Counted from the stretch's first letter, positions 29,929-38,680 are shown. The stretch is DNA of 64,000 nt from Niallia taxi (GCF_032818155.1 NZ_CP102590.1:372001-436000), one strand, 5' to 3'. Made by a program: numbers and translations. The notes: generated by a model from the letters alone, not told the origin.

Positions 29929-29936
29929 CTTTCTCT

Positions 29937-29974
29937 CAAATAAGCCAGACTTAACAGAAAGTGTGGCTTATTTG
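29937..29974 (-). terminator. Hairpin after symporter 2
   Basis: CAAATAAGCCA pairs with TGGCTTATTTG across a 16-nt loop, just downstream of the symporter 2 stop. There is no U-run, so termination would be weak; it may stabilise the 3' end. Confidence 0.4.
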
Positions 29975-29982
29975 AGAAAATA

Positions 29983-31365
29983 TTAACTTACTACACTATT
30001 TGGATTCTCTTTTTCGTCTATTTCTTTTGCCATTTTAGCTTGTACCTCTGGCGTAATGCCATAAAATTTAAACGCAATTATAGCGATAATATAGCCAATA
30101 ACAGGGGCAAGGAAGTAAAGGTAGGTAATCATATTTAATGCTTCTGTTGATTGCTCCTGACCTGCCACATAACCGGCAGCGCCAAGGAGAGCACCAGCAA
30201 GAATCCCGCCAAGTGCTGCAGCTAATTTATTTGTAAACAGCATCATCGAGTGAATAGTTGCTGATCCGTTAATGCCTGTTTTCCATTTTCCATAATCAAC
30301 ACAGTCTGCAATCATTATCCATGGCAGAACACCTGATAACGGACCGAGAACCTTCACTAAAACAGATAGTGTAAAAATTTCCGCTATATTTTCATAGGAA
30401 GAGAATAACAAAATGACAAGCGGTAATATAGTTATCAAGCACGAAACAATAAACACTCTTTTCTTACCAAATTTGTTGACAAACCATGGAATAGACAGAA
30501 ACGCAGGAATTGATAACAATGTCCCCCAAATAAATAATTGGGAGTATAAATCCTCTCTGCCAATATTATATTGCCAGTAATAAATAGCAGTTTGCGAGTT
30601 GACAATTTGTGCTGTCATATTTGCAAATCCAGCAATTAATAATGCAAGTAACGGACCATTTTTTGAAATAATTTTCAGCTGTTCCTTAAGCGGAGGATGT
30701 CCGTCATGTGAATTCATTGCTTTTTGATTATTAACTTCTTCATTATCTGCATTTCTAGCACCGACTGCACAGAACCAATAGGATGCAATCGTTACGACAG
30801 AAAATGCTAATGTGGTGAAGAACCAGCCTTTTTCGCCACTGCCAAAGAAAGCGACGACAGGCAGTGCAGCACCAGAAATCAACAATGTTCCGAGGCTGCC
30901 CATAAGCTGTTTAGCTGTAACAATGACTGTCCGCTGACTTGGGTCCTGACTCAAAATTGGTGTTAAGGCATGATAAGGAATATTAACGATTGAAGAAACT
31001 AAAGAATAACCAACATATACAGCAATCGCATAAATGATTTTATTAGATGAACTTAAATCAGGTGCACTGAATAACAGCAATGTCATAGCTGCTAATAATG
31101 GCGAACCAAACATTAACCACGGACGATATGTACCCCACCTGCTTCTTGTTCTGTCTGCTAGCATACCAATAAATGGATCTAAAATTGCATCAATAACCCT
31201 AACAATCAAAAATACCGAACCTACTGCCAAAGGTGATATTTTAAATACATCTGTGTAGAAATACATTAAAAATGACGTTGTTAATGTGAATAAAAGATTG
31301 GAACCAAAACCGCCAAGTGAATAGAAAAATATATCGCTTTTTTGGGCTCTTGATTTTGTACTCAT
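29983..31365 (-). CDS. GPH-family sugar:cation symporter 2
   Basis: A 460-residue protein with 12 predicted helices, paralogous to symporter 1 (shared RSRWGTYRPWL, STIHSMMLFTNK versus STVHSMMIFINK, and loops throughout). It is transcribed alone from a promoter in which TTGTGG and TATAAT flank the LacI-type operator at 31400, so a bound repressor would block it directly. Two near-duplicate symporters in one locus suggest two related substrates, such as a sulfated and a non-sulfated sugar, or different chain lengths. This is inference. Confidence 0.9.
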   Translation of the reverse strand: MSTKSRAQKSDIFFYSLGGFGSNLLFTLTTSFLMYFYTDVFKISPLAVGSVFLIVRVIDAILDPFIGMLADRTRSRWGTYRPWLMFGSPLLAAMTLLLFSAPDLSSSNKIIYAIAVYVGYSLVSSIVNIPYHALTPILSQDPSQRTVIVTAKQLMGSLGTLLISGAALPVVAFFGSGEKGWFFTTLAFSVVTIASYWFCAVGARNADNEEVNNQKAMNSHDGHPPLKEQLKIISKNGPLLALLIAGFANMTAQIVNSQTAIYYWQYNIGREDLYSQLFIWGTLLSIPAFLSIPWFVNKFGKKRVFIVSCLITILPLVILLFSSYENIAEIFTLSVLVKVLGPLSGVLPWIMIADCVDYGKWKTGINGSATIHSMMLFTNKLAAALGGILAGALLGAAGYVAGQEQSTEALNMITYLYFLAPVIGYIIAIIAFKFYGITPEVQAKMAKEIDEKENPNSVVS

Positions 31366-31399
31366 CTGTTTTCCCTCCGTAAAGTTACATTATAAAGTA

Positions 31400-31414
31400 T
31401 AGAAGCGCTTCCAC
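31400..31414. promoter_or_regulatory. LacI-type operator, copy 2, inside a promoter
   Basis: TAGAAGCGCTTCCAC. On the minus strand TTGTGG (-35) and TATAAT (-10) are separated by 16 bp and the operator fills the -35 and spacer, a classic repression geometry for symporter 2. Confidence 0.85.
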
Positions 31415-31462
31415 AAATATTTACATAATGTGGAGACAGCAAAATTCTGCCTCCATCCTTTT

Positions 31463-32368
31463 TCAGTTTACAAATGCTCCCTCTTTGCTAACAAAGAAAT
31501 GGTACAATGCTCCATATAGGTTAGCGTCATTGCGGAAATGACAAGCAACAATACCCGGGTTTGCCATATGCATCGGGTTTGCCTGTTTAATTTCCCCCAC
31601 TGCCCACTTAATTCGCTCTAATACAATCCTTTGAGCACTGACACCACCGCCAATGGCAAATATCTCTGGGTCTAAAATATATTGAAGATTAAGGATTTGA
31701 CCTGCTACATGTATGCAGAATTCATCAAAAATTTTCATTGCTTCTACATCGCCATTGTTTATATAATTAAATACGGCCTCACCATCCGTTAAGTCATCAA
31801 GCTGCTTAACTTCCGCTATTCTTCGTACCATTAATGCCCCAGAGCCTAAAGCGCCCATAAAGCTTGTTTCTTTCGTGTTTGGATCTAAATTGCTCATAAC
31901 ATAGCTGATTTCCCCTGCTGAAAGATTCACTCCGCGATGCAGTTTTCCATCTAAAATAACTCCACCACCAACGCCGCTCCCAAGCACTAATACAACAGCA
32001 TCTTTTTTTCCTTTTATACTGCCAAGCCAAAGTTCAGCCAATGCCGCACATTTCCCATCGTTTTCCACAGTTGTTTCTATGTTATATCTGCTTTTTATCA
32101 TGCCAGCAAGATTTACCTCATGCAAAAATGGGAAGGAGCCACCATAATAGATAACTCCGCTATTAACATCCACTGTACCTGGACAGCTTATCGCAATCCC
32201 TTTGATGCTAGTTAAATCATGCTCTTCAATGATGGAAAATAAAGCTTCCTTAAAATCAGGCAGATTTGTTTTAACTGTCGGCTTTTTGTTTTTGGTGATA
32301 ATCGTTCCTGCAGAATTAAGCAGGGCATATTTAATAAATGTTCCTCCCATATCCATAACAAGATACAT
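31463..32368 (-). CDS. ROK-family sugar kinase without zinc motif
   Basis: About 301 residues from the ATG at 32368 (AAAGGATG upstream). It has the phosphate-1 motif MDMGGTFIKYALL, catalytic Asp in VENDGKCAALAE, LVLGSGVGGGVI and AGEISYVM. The usual ROK zinc cluster (GHxxxxxxxxxCxCGxxGCxE) is absent, as in the BglK-like branch. It phosphorylates a hexose, amino sugar or disaccharide with ATP. Its gene follows sulfatase 2 by 30 bp in one operon, so the natural reading is that it phosphorylates the sugar freed by desulfation. A transcriptional-repressor ROK is excluded because there is no HTH. Confidence 0.88.
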   Translation of the reverse strand: MYLVMDMGGTFIKYALLNSAGTIITKNKKPTVKTNLPDFKEALFSIIEEHDLTSIKGIAISCPGTVDVNSGVIYYGGSFPFLHEVNLAGMIKSRYNIETTVENDGKCAALAELWLGSIKGKKDAVVLVLGSGVGGGVILDGKLHRGVNLSAGEISYVMSNLDPNTKETSFMGALGSGALMVRRIAEVKQLDDLTDGEAVFNYINNGDVEAMKIFDEFCIHVAGQILNLQYILDPEIFAIGGGVSAQRIVLERIKWAVGEIKQANPMHMANPGIVACHFRNDANLYGALYHFFVSKEGAFVN

Positions 32369-32398
32369 TGTCATCATCCTTTCTTAGCAAAATTCCTG

Positions 32399-34177
32399 TT
32401 AGCTTGTTCTTCCTGCCAAGCCTGTAAAGTACTGGGCCATTGCTTTATGCTCCTTTTCATAAGTTGTCTCAATGAACTCATGGACAGTCTCTGTTGACAC
32501 TCCATCTAACGCTGACATTAAGACAAATTCTTCAAACTGGTTCAATAATTCAACGCGCTTTTCTTCTGGAGTAATATTCAATAATGCACGCAGCTGATTT
32601 TGGGCAGCCCTTTCCCATGGATGATTTGGAAGCACTAATAATTTTTCTTTTTTCCGAACCTCTTCTTTCTGCCTTTGTAGCTCTTCTGCTGTCATGTGGC
32701 CATCCTCTGGTATGCCTAATCGTGCGAATTGTTCTACAGGAGCATTATTTTTCCGCATTTGTGCAGCCATCTTTTCAATAAGCTGTAATTCTACTTCTAT
32801 ATTTTCAAGTTCTTCGATTTGGTTTGGATCATTATGAACATCGAAAAGCTTAGAACCAAATTGAAATGCATTCACAAAGCCGTCGCCTGCCTTAATTTTC
32901 ATTGTCTGGCAGCCCTTCGTAAAAGGAAACGGTTGTTGAATTTCAATGTTTTGCAGCTCTTCTGGTGCAAATGGCTGCCTCATATGTGTTGGCATCAATG
33001 TATATTCATAGAGTGGCTCATTTTTTGGTGCGACAGGTGCCCGCATGTATACATAATTACCATCTGTTATATTTACATGACCTCCATGGTATCCAAATAA
33101 TGCTGTTTCCCTTATAGGTACATCTGCTTGAATGGTTTGGCGTAGGGGCTGTCCATCCATATTGTCAGGCAGTGAAACACCAAAGAATTCGAGCAATGTT
33201 GGCGCTATATCAACTGTTTGTACAATCGACTGTCGTCTTTCCCCTGTAACGCCTACTCGCGGGTCCCAAACGAATAATGGTGTATGCGCAATTTCTTCAT
33301 AAACAGGCATCACACTTTTCGACCACCAGCCATGCTCTCCTAATAAATAGCCGTGATCTGTATTGACGATAAGCATCGTGTCTTTCCACATATCATTTTT
33401 GTCCATTAAATCAATTACTTGGCCTAAGTAATGGTCGCACATGCTCAATAATGCTGCATATTCGTACTTCCCATGTGAGACGACTTCTTCACCTTCCTGG
33501 ACAAAATAATATGGCGGCCAATCAAAGTGCTTACCACTATATTCATGAGGATAAAGTTCTTTGTAGTACGAATAAGAGAAAAATGGTTCATGCGGGTCAA
33601 ATGTTTCGAGCTGTAAAAACCAATTATCTTCCTCCTTATTCTTTTCAATAAATTGCATGCCCAAGTTGAATGTTGTAGTCTGCGGGTGATTTTGCTCTTC
33701 TTCAAAATAGGTCCGGTTAACTAAGTCCTGTCTGTACATATTACTACTCGCAAGGGACTTTGCTGTTTCTGTTTCCGGATAATCCGGGTCCTTAACATGC
33801 CCTTTCCATGGATCTCCCTCTTGTCCTCTAACTAATTCGAAGGAGTTGTATCTTGTATGGTAAGTTGCTCCCCCATCCTCCCAATAATGCTGATGATCTG
33901 TTACTAAATGGGTATAGACGCCATTTTTTTTCAAGATTTCAGGCATGGAATTGTCAAAAGGTTCAATTGGGCCCCAGCTGCGGTGCAGAAAATTGTATCT
34001 GCCTGTATGCAGCTCTCTTCTTGCCGGCATGCATGGCAAACTGCCTGCATAGGACTGATCAAACACTACTGTTTTTTCCCCTAGCTTTTTAAAATTAGGT
34101 GCATGGATCCAATCACATCCGTAGTTTGGAAGCATGTGTCTATTTAACGTATCAAACATCACCATTATGGCTCGCAT
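32399..34177 (-). CDS. Sulfatase 2 (formylglycine-dependent, cytoplasmic)
   Basis: A 592-residue sulfatase. N-terminal MVMFDTLNRH supplies metal ligands, the maturation motif is CMPAR with the formylglycine cysteine at position 49, and LIVNTDHGYLLGEHGWW near 275 completes the metal site. The long C-terminal helical tail (about 490-592, Glu/Lys-rich) is not typical of short sulfatases. There is no signal peptide, so it is cytoplasmic. It is only distantly similar to sulfatase 1, so different sulfate positions or sugars are likely. It is the first gene of the unit with the ROK kinase. Operator copy 3 is 27 bp upstream of its ATG. Confidence 0.9.
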   Translation of the reverse strand: MRAIMVMFDTLNRHMLPNYGCDWIHAPNFKKLGEKTVVFDQSYAGSLPCMPARRELHTGRYNFLHRSWGPIEPFDNSMPEILKKNGVYTHLVTDHQHYWEDGGATYHTRYNSFELVRGQEGDPWKGHVKDPDYPETETAKSLASSNMYRQDLVNRTYFEEEQNHPQTTTFNLGMQFIEKNKEEDNWFLQLETFDPHEPFFSYSYYKELYPHEYSGKHFDWPPYYFVQEGEEVVSHGKYEYAALLSMCDHYLGQVIDLMDKNDMWKDTMLIVNTDHGYLLGEHGWWSKSVMPVYEEIAHTPLFVWDPRVGVTGERRQSIVQTVDIAPTLLEFFGVSLPDNMDGQPLRQTIQADVPIRETALFGYHGGHVNITDGNYVYMRAPVAPKNEPLYEYTLMPTHMRQPFAPEELQNIEIQQPFPFTKGCQTMKIKAGDGFVNAFQFGSKLFDVHNDPNQIEELENIEVELQLIEKMAAQMRKNNAPVEQFARLGIPEDGHMTAEELQRQKEEVRKKEKLLVLPNHPWERAAQNQLRALLNITPEEKRVELLNQFEEFVLMSALDGVSTETVHEFIETTYEKEHKAMAQYFTGLAGRTS

Positions 34178-34203
34178 ATGTATCTCTCCTCTATTTTCAA
34201 ATG

Positions 34204-34218
34204 TAGAAGCGCTTCCAC
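34204..34218. promoter_or_regulatory. LacI-type operator, copy 3
   Basis: TAGAAGCGCTTCCAC, between the divergent sulfatase 2 and lacI-type genes, close to the sulfatase start. A cre-like TTGAAAGCGCTTAT lies 17 bp further out (34235-34248). Confidence 0.85.
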
Positions 34219-34234
34219 ATTTTAATGAATAAAT

Positions 34235-34248
34235 TTGAAAGCGCTTAT
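34235..34248. promoter_or_regulatory. cre-like site in sulfatase 2 promoter region
   Basis: TTGAAAGCGCTTAT resembles the CcpA consensus TGWAANCGNTNWCA except for the last positions. It would add glucose repression to the LacI control. Confidence 0.4.
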
Positions 34249-34290
34249 CGTTTTGTTATGTACAATTTATCAAAATTGTTAAACGCTTGC

Positions 34291-34330
34291 AATAACAATA
34301 TATTTATAGGGTATAACGAACTTTTATACA
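34291..34330. repeat. Duplicated upstream element, copy 2
   Basis: Contains TTATAGGGTATAACGAA like copy 1 at 29861-29900, same orientation relative to the controlled minus-strand genes. A shared activator site or promoter module is likely. Confidence 0.7.
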
Positions 34331-34375
34331 CGATTGACCTGTTCATGCTTTAATGATAAATTAACATTATTAATA

Positions 34376-34390
34376 TAGAAGCGCTTCCAC
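34376..34390. promoter_or_regulatory. LacI-type operator, copy 4 (autoregulatory)
   Basis: TAGAAGCGCTTCCAC, 54 bp before the TTG start of the LacI-type gene and directly after a TTAACA...TATTAATATAG stretch that could be its promoter. Confidence 0.85.
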
Positions 34391-34444
34391 AGTTCCCTTT
34401 TAAGGCTTCTATCTATCAATAAATATAAAAAAGTGGTGAGTATA

Positions 34445-35497
34445 TTGAAGGTATCTATCTATGATGTTGCAAATCTAGCAGGAGTTTCTATCTCCACTGT
34501 TTCTAGAGTACTAAATAAAAGTGGCTACACAAGCAGCAAAACAGAAAAAAAGGTAATGGATGCTGTGGAGAAGCTGAATTTTACACCAAGCTCCATCGCT
34601 CAAAATCTAGCGAATAATGAAACGAAACTAATTGGTCTTTATTTTCCGTTTCAAACCTCTTCTATTGAAGGCACATCCAATACATATTTACTTGAATTCA
34701 TTAATGGAGTTAACAAACTATTGATAAAGTATGGGTATCACCTCTTATTAATCAATGAAACAGCTACTAAAGAGCAAATTCAAGGAAATGATTGCCCTCC
34801 CCAGTATTACAGCTTTATTAAACAAAAGAAAATTGACGGACTCATATTGGGTGGAACCCCGCTTATCTGCGACGCCTTCCTGGAGCTTCTCCAATTAAAA
34901 ATGCCGATGGTCTATATTGGAGAGAAAACAGTCGACCATATTGGGTTAAATGTATATGCAAAGTACAAGCAATACAACAAAGACCTGCTAGATCATTTTA
35001 CTAGCCATCATCATAAACATATTGCCATCATCAGCACAGAGGAAAAAATAATCAAAAGCGTCACGCACGAATATTCAGCAGCAAATAAAGACTTGCTGCA
35101 AATTGATGTTCATAATCATACAGGCAGTCTTGAAGCTTATATCCAGTTATTAAATCATATTTTTAGTAAAGATGATAAGCCTACTGCCCTTTTAGTACAA
35201 GATATTTCCATCGTCCAGCAGACAATCAATTATTTAAACAATCTTCAATTAATGGTTCCACATGATGTATCAATTGCTACAATTGAGCATCGATTCGGTG
35301 ACGGAGAACAATGCTTTCCCGCTGTGACTAGTGTGTATGTTCCAGCCTTTCAAATGGGGATGGAAGCAGCAAGTCTTTTATTCCGTTATCTGCAGGGTAC
35401 TGTAGAATTTAATGAAGAAGTTCTTATAGATTCGACTATTATAGACCGAAAGTCAGTCATTCACCGAAACAACCTAACACAAGGGGAAGTGATATGA
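34445..35497 (+). CDS. LacI-family transcriptional regulator of the sulfatase locus
   Basis: About 350 residues. The N-terminal HTH reads VSIYDVANLAGVSISTVSRVLN with hinge helix SSIAQNLANN (about residues 1-56), followed by a periplasmic-binding-protein-like effector domain. The TTG at 34445 gives the normal LacI N-terminus; a GTG four codons upstream lacks spacing from the ribosome site. The operator half-site GAAGCG/CGCTTC is typical of LacI proteins, and four copies surround this gene, so it almost certainly controls the locus and itself. The effector is probably the imported or phosphorylated sugar. The FGE gene follows at once. Confidence 0.9.
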   Translation: MKVSIYDVANLAGVSISTVSRVLNKSGYTSSKTEKKVMDAVEKLNFTPSSIAQNLANNETKLIGLYFPFQTSSIEGTSNTYLLEFINGVNKLLIKYGYHLLLINETATKEQIQGNDCPPQYYSFIKQKKIDGLILGGTPLICDAFLELLQLKMPMVYIGEKTVDHIGLNVYAKYKQYNKDLLDHFTSHHHKHIAIISTEEKIIKSVTHEYSAANKDLLQIDVHNHTGSLEAYIQLLNHIFSKDDKPTALLVQDISIVQQTINYLNNLQLMVPHDVSIATIEHRFGDGEQCFPAVTSVYVPAFQMGMEAASLLFRYLQGTVEFNEEVLIDSTIIDRKSVIHRNNLTQGEVI

Positions 35498-35498
35498 A

Positions 35499-36458
35499 AT
35501 GAAGGAAATACAGTCATGCTGTGCAGTTCGGAGAAAAGAAACAGAAAGGAAAAGTATGCAAACATATGTTGAACTACCTGCAGCTAATCTGGATGTGAAG
35601 TTTAGAAATAAAATGGTCCAGTTACAAGGAGGTGAGTTTTTTATGGGGACAACAGAAAAGGAAGGGTTTCCAGCAGACGGTGAAGGTCCCGTCCGCAAAA
35701 TTGAGCTTGATTCCTTTCTAATAGATTCTTATTGTGTCACAAATGAAGAGTTTGCAGCATTTGTGGAGGATACGGGCTATGTAACAGAAGCCGAAAACTT
35801 CGGCTGGTCCTTTGTTTTTTATCTGTTCCTCTCACCGATACAGCTGAGGCAAACACCGCCTGTTCCCAATACGCCTTGGTGGCACGGTGTTAACGGAGCA
35901 TATTGGAAAGCACCTGAAGGTCCTGGCTCTCATATTGAAGATCGTATGAACCACCCTGTTGTGCATATTTCTTGGAATGATGCCAATGCATTTTCCCGCT
36001 GGGCAGGCAAGCGACTCCCTACTGAAGCCGAGTGGGAATATGCTGCCAGAGGCGGACTTGAAAGAAAAAAATATCCTTGGGGAGACGAACTAACACCAAA
36101 CGGCGAGCATTATTGCAATATATGGCAAGGTGTATTCCCAAGAATAAATACAAAGGAAGACGGCTATGCAGGAACTGCTCCGGCTCAGTCTTTCCCGCCG
36201 AACGGATACGGGCTGTATAATACTTCCGGCAATGTATGGGAATGGTGCTCCGACTGGTTTAGCAGAAGCATTCATGATCGAGGCGGACGGACAAATCCGC
36301 AAGGCCCTTTAAACGGGGAAACAAGAATTATGAGGGGTGGCTCCTACCTTTGTCATGAATCCTATTGCAATCGTTATCGTGTTGCTGCCCGGACCTCCAA
36401 TACACCAGACAGTTCATCTGGGCATCTTGGCTTTCGATGTGTTGCAGATGTTAAGTAA
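35499..36458 (+). CDS. Formylglycine-generating enzyme (sulfatase maturation, aerobic type)
   Basis: A 319-residue FGE/SUMF1 fold protein. It has GGEFFMGT near residue 45, WNDANAFSRWAGKRLPTEAEWE in the middle, TSGNVWEWCSDW, and the C-terminal core MRGGSYLC-HESYC-NRYRVAAR with the copper-binding active-site cysteines at 285 and 290, then GHLGFRC. It oxidises the Cys of CxPxR to formylglycine using O2. There is no signal peptide, so it works on sulfatases in the cytoplasm, matching the two sulfatases here. It overlaps the operon of the LacI regulator (1 bp gap), so it is induced together with its clients. Confidence 0.95.
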   Translation: MKEIQSCCAVRRKETERKSMQTYVELPAANLDVKFRNKMVQLQGGEFFMGTTEKEGFPADGEGPVRKIELDSFLIDSYCVTNEEFAAFVEDTGYVTEAENFGWSFVFYLFLSPIQLRQTPPVPNTPWWHGVNGAYWKAPEGPGSHIEDRMNHPVVHISWNDANAFSRWAGKRLPTEAEWEYAARGGLERKKYPWGDELTPNGEHYCNIWQGVFPRINTKEDGYAGTAPAQSFPPNGYGLYNTSGNVWEWCSDWFSRSIHDRGGRTNPQGPLNGETRIMRGGSYLCHESYCNRYRVAARTSNTPDSSSGHLGFRCVADVK

Positions 36459-36503
36459 TAGCTTCATTCTGGATAAATTACTTTTTAAGGTGGAGATTAT
36501 TAC

Positions 36504-37385
36504 GTGAATATAGAAAGTTTGAAAATGTTTTGCCTTGTTGTTGAGGAAGGCACGATTAGTCAGGCGGCTCGCTTAAGCTTTGTCACACAGCCAGCAGTGA
36601 CAAGGCAAATACGACAATTAGAGGAAGTCTATAAAGCACAGCTGTTTGAACGAAATGCCGGGAAATTAACGTTATCTAAAGCAGGTGAAATTCTCTATCC
36701 ATTTGCAAAGGAAATCGTAGAGTATTCCAAGCTTTCCTTTGCGGCAATCCAGGAATTGACCGGAAATGAGGAGATTGTCTTAAATATCGGGGCAAGCTCG
36801 ACGATCGGCGAATATTTATTGCCTGGTTTACTCGGAGAATTCAGCAGAAGCTATCCAGACTTAAAGTTTAGCCTTTCCATTGGCAACACCCCTACCATAT
36901 TGGCAAAACTTGAAAATAATGAAATTGACATTGCCTTTGTTGAAGGAGCTGTAGAAAATAAAGAGCTTATCCGCGAAAAGTTTGCAGATGATGAACTAAT
37001 TCTCATCACCTCCCCTGCTCATTTTTGGAGCAGCAGGGATCATATCAGTATCCAAGAGCTTTCTGAAGCAAAAATGATTTGGAGAGAAATAGATTCTGGT
37101 ACAAGACTAATTGTGGAAACTGCTTTAAACGAGCATGGTGTGCTAGCTAATATTAAAAGCGCGATGGAGCTAGGAAGCTATCAATCAATAAAAAGTGCTG
37201 TTGAAGCCGATTTAGGTGTCAGCATCATGCCAAGATTAACTGTAACAAAGGAATTAAAGAGCGGTACACTGCATGAAGTAAAGATTACTAATTTCCTTAT
37301 ATCCCGTGATTTATGGATGGTACAGAAATCCCATCGCTTTAAAAAATCTGGTTTGAAATATTTCGTCCAATTTATTCGCCAGTAA
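36504..37385 (+). CDS. LysR-family regulator (CysL-like)
   Basis: A 293-residue regulator with N-terminal winged HTH (about 1-60, GTISQAARLSFVTQPAVTRQIRQLE) and a substrate-binding co-inducer domain. It starts at GTG behind AAGGTGGAG. It resembles the CysL/YwfK subgroup that responds to sulfur or carbon metabolites. It lies between the FGE gene and a TauE/SafE exporter gene on the same strand with a terminator after it, so it probably controls the exporter. The position beside sulfatases fits a sensor of released sulfur oxyanion (inference). Confidence 0.88.
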   Translation: MNIESLKMFCLVVEEGTISQAARLSFVTQPAVTRQIRQLEEVYKAQLFERNAGKLTLSKAGEILYPFAKEIVEYSKLSFAAIQELTGNEEIVLNIGASSTIGEYLLPGLLGEFSRSYPDLKFSLSIGNTPTILAKLENNEIDIAFVEGAVENKELIREKFADDELILITSPAHFWSSRDHISIQELSEAKMIWREIDSGTRLIVETALNEHGVLANIKSAMELGSYQSIKSAVEADLGVSIMPRLTVTKELKSGTLHEVKITNFLISRDLWMVQKSHRFKKSGLKYFVQFIRQ

Positions 37386-37392
37386 ATTTTTC

Positions 37393-37426
37393 AGCAGGCG
37401 TTTTATCTAAAAACAGCCTGCTTTTT
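37393..37426 (+). terminator. Terminator after LysR gene
   Basis: AGCAGGC/GCCTGCT stem with a T-run. It separates the LysR gene from the exporter gene. Confidence 0.85.
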
Positions 37427-37466
37427 CCTATTAACTTTAGGTTTATATAATGGGTATAACAGTTGC

Positions 37467-37479
37467 TTATAGGCTATAA
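37467..37479. promoter_or_regulatory. Candidate LysR-type box before exporter
   Basis: TTATAG-G-CTATAA is a perfect dyad with the T-N11-A pattern of LysR boxes, 68 bp before the exporter start. Confidence 0.4.
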
Positions 37480-37547
37480 AATTATTCAAATATACAATCG
37501 TCCCCTCCTTTGATAGCCTTAAGGTATAAGAAAAAGGAGGAACGATG

Positions 37548-38381
37548 ATGGATATCCTAACAGGTTTATTATTGGTTATCATTGGCATTATTGCAGGTGG
37601 CTATGGAACAATTGTCGGTGCTGGTGGCGGCTTTATCTTTGTTCCTGCATTATTGCTGGTGTTTCAAATGAATCCTGCCCTTGCTGCTGGTTCTGGAATC
37701 GTGATTGTTTTAATTAACTCCCTATCAGGGGTAGTCGGCTATGCAAAACAAAAACGAATTCATTACCGCACAGGCATAACACTTAGTGCTGGTGCAATCC
37801 CTGGTTCTATCCTCGGTGTATGGCTTCTGCAAATCTACTCATCGAGTTACTTTTATGTTATTTTCGCAACAATATTAGTTGCTTTAGGAATATTTCTATT
37901 CGCCAAAAATTCTCCGTTTGCAAATCTAAGAAGAAAAAAAGCTCTTCAATTAGGGCAAGACGGCACGGCGAAGGATGAAATTGCTGCCGCAAGTGAAGAA
38001 TACGCTGTTTTGGAAGATGCTGCACATTTACCAATAGCCTACATCCTCCCAATTGGATTTCTGATGGGGGTGCTTTCCAGCTATTTAGGAATTGGTGGCG
38101 GTTGGCTACTTGTACCAATATTGATATATGGCTTTAAGGTTCCAACACATATCGCTACCGCAACGTCCATATTTTCACTTACCATTTATTCATCAGTAGG
38201 AGCTATATCGCAAATCTTTTATAGCAGTATTGATTGGCAAATTGTATTATGGGGTGGCTTCGGCGTACTAATCGGCTCCCAGCTTGGCGTACTGCTATCG
38301 AAAAAAATACCAGGCAAAGTCATATTGCAGATGCTGTCTGTGCTGTTAATTATTATTGGCTTTCGTTTGTATTTAAGCTAA
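37548..38381 (+). CDS. TauE/SafE-family anion exporter
   Basis: About 277 residues with eight or nine predicted helices in two repeats, each opening with the glycine-rich motif GTIVGAGGGFIFVPALLL or LGIGGGWLLVPILIYG. The central cytoplasmic loop (about 125-165) is hydrophilic. The ribosome site GGAGG stands before two ATG codons; the second is better spaced. The family exports sulfite, sulfonates or related anions. Its position with sulfatases, FGE and a CysL-like regulator points to export of sulfate or sulfite produced by desulfation, though other anions are possible. Confidence 0.88.
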   Translation: MDILTGLLLVIIGIIAGGYGTIVGAGGGFIFVPALLLVFQMNPALAAGSGIVIVLINSLSGVVGYAKQKRIHYRTGITLSAGAIPGSILGVWLLQIYSSSYFYVIFATILVALGIFLFAKNSPFANLRRKKALQLGQDGTAKDEIAAASEEYAVLEDAAHLPIAYILPIGFLMGVLSSYLGIGGGWLLVPILIYGFKVPTHIATATSIFSLTIYSSVGAISQIFYSSIDWQIVLWGGFGVLIGSQLGVLLSKKIPGKVILQMLSVLLIIIGFRLYLS

Positions 38382-38536
38382 GCTTCTTCTTTCACTGCCT
38401 CCCTCTTCTGAGTTGTGGGTTAAGGCAATACTAGAACATAGCGACGCTTAGAGAATTTATTTAGTGGCTGTACCTATTTACGGGATTTTTTCAAAAGTAT
38501 ATTTTTATAAAAACTCTTTATTATCAAGCTTTATTT

Positions 38537-38560
38537 ATGGTGTCTATATTTAGACACTAT
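38537..38560. repeat. Dispersed 24-bp palindrome, copy 2
   Basis: ATGGTGTC-TATATTTA-GACACTAT. One arm base differs from perfect symmetry. Confidence 0.7.
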
Positions 38561-38634
38561 TTTGTTTGGTTGTGTAAAAAACGTTCCTTAGCAAGCGAAG
38601 ATTTTGAGGATTAAACACTGCATTTTAATAATTA

Positions 38635-38654
38635 AGTGACTACGTTTGGTCACT
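38635..38654. repeat. Divergent copy of the palindrome
   Basis: AGTGAC-TACGTTTG-GTCACT keeps the 6-8-6 geometry and AGTGnC/GnCACT arms but has a different core and lacks the outer AT/AT pairs. 98 bp from copy 2. Confidence 0.5.
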
Positions 38655-38680
38655 AAATACTATTGCTTAACTAAAAAAAA

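Noticed and set aside
31463..32368. ROK-family repressor
   Set aside because: No helix-turn-helix domain; kinase motifs are intact.
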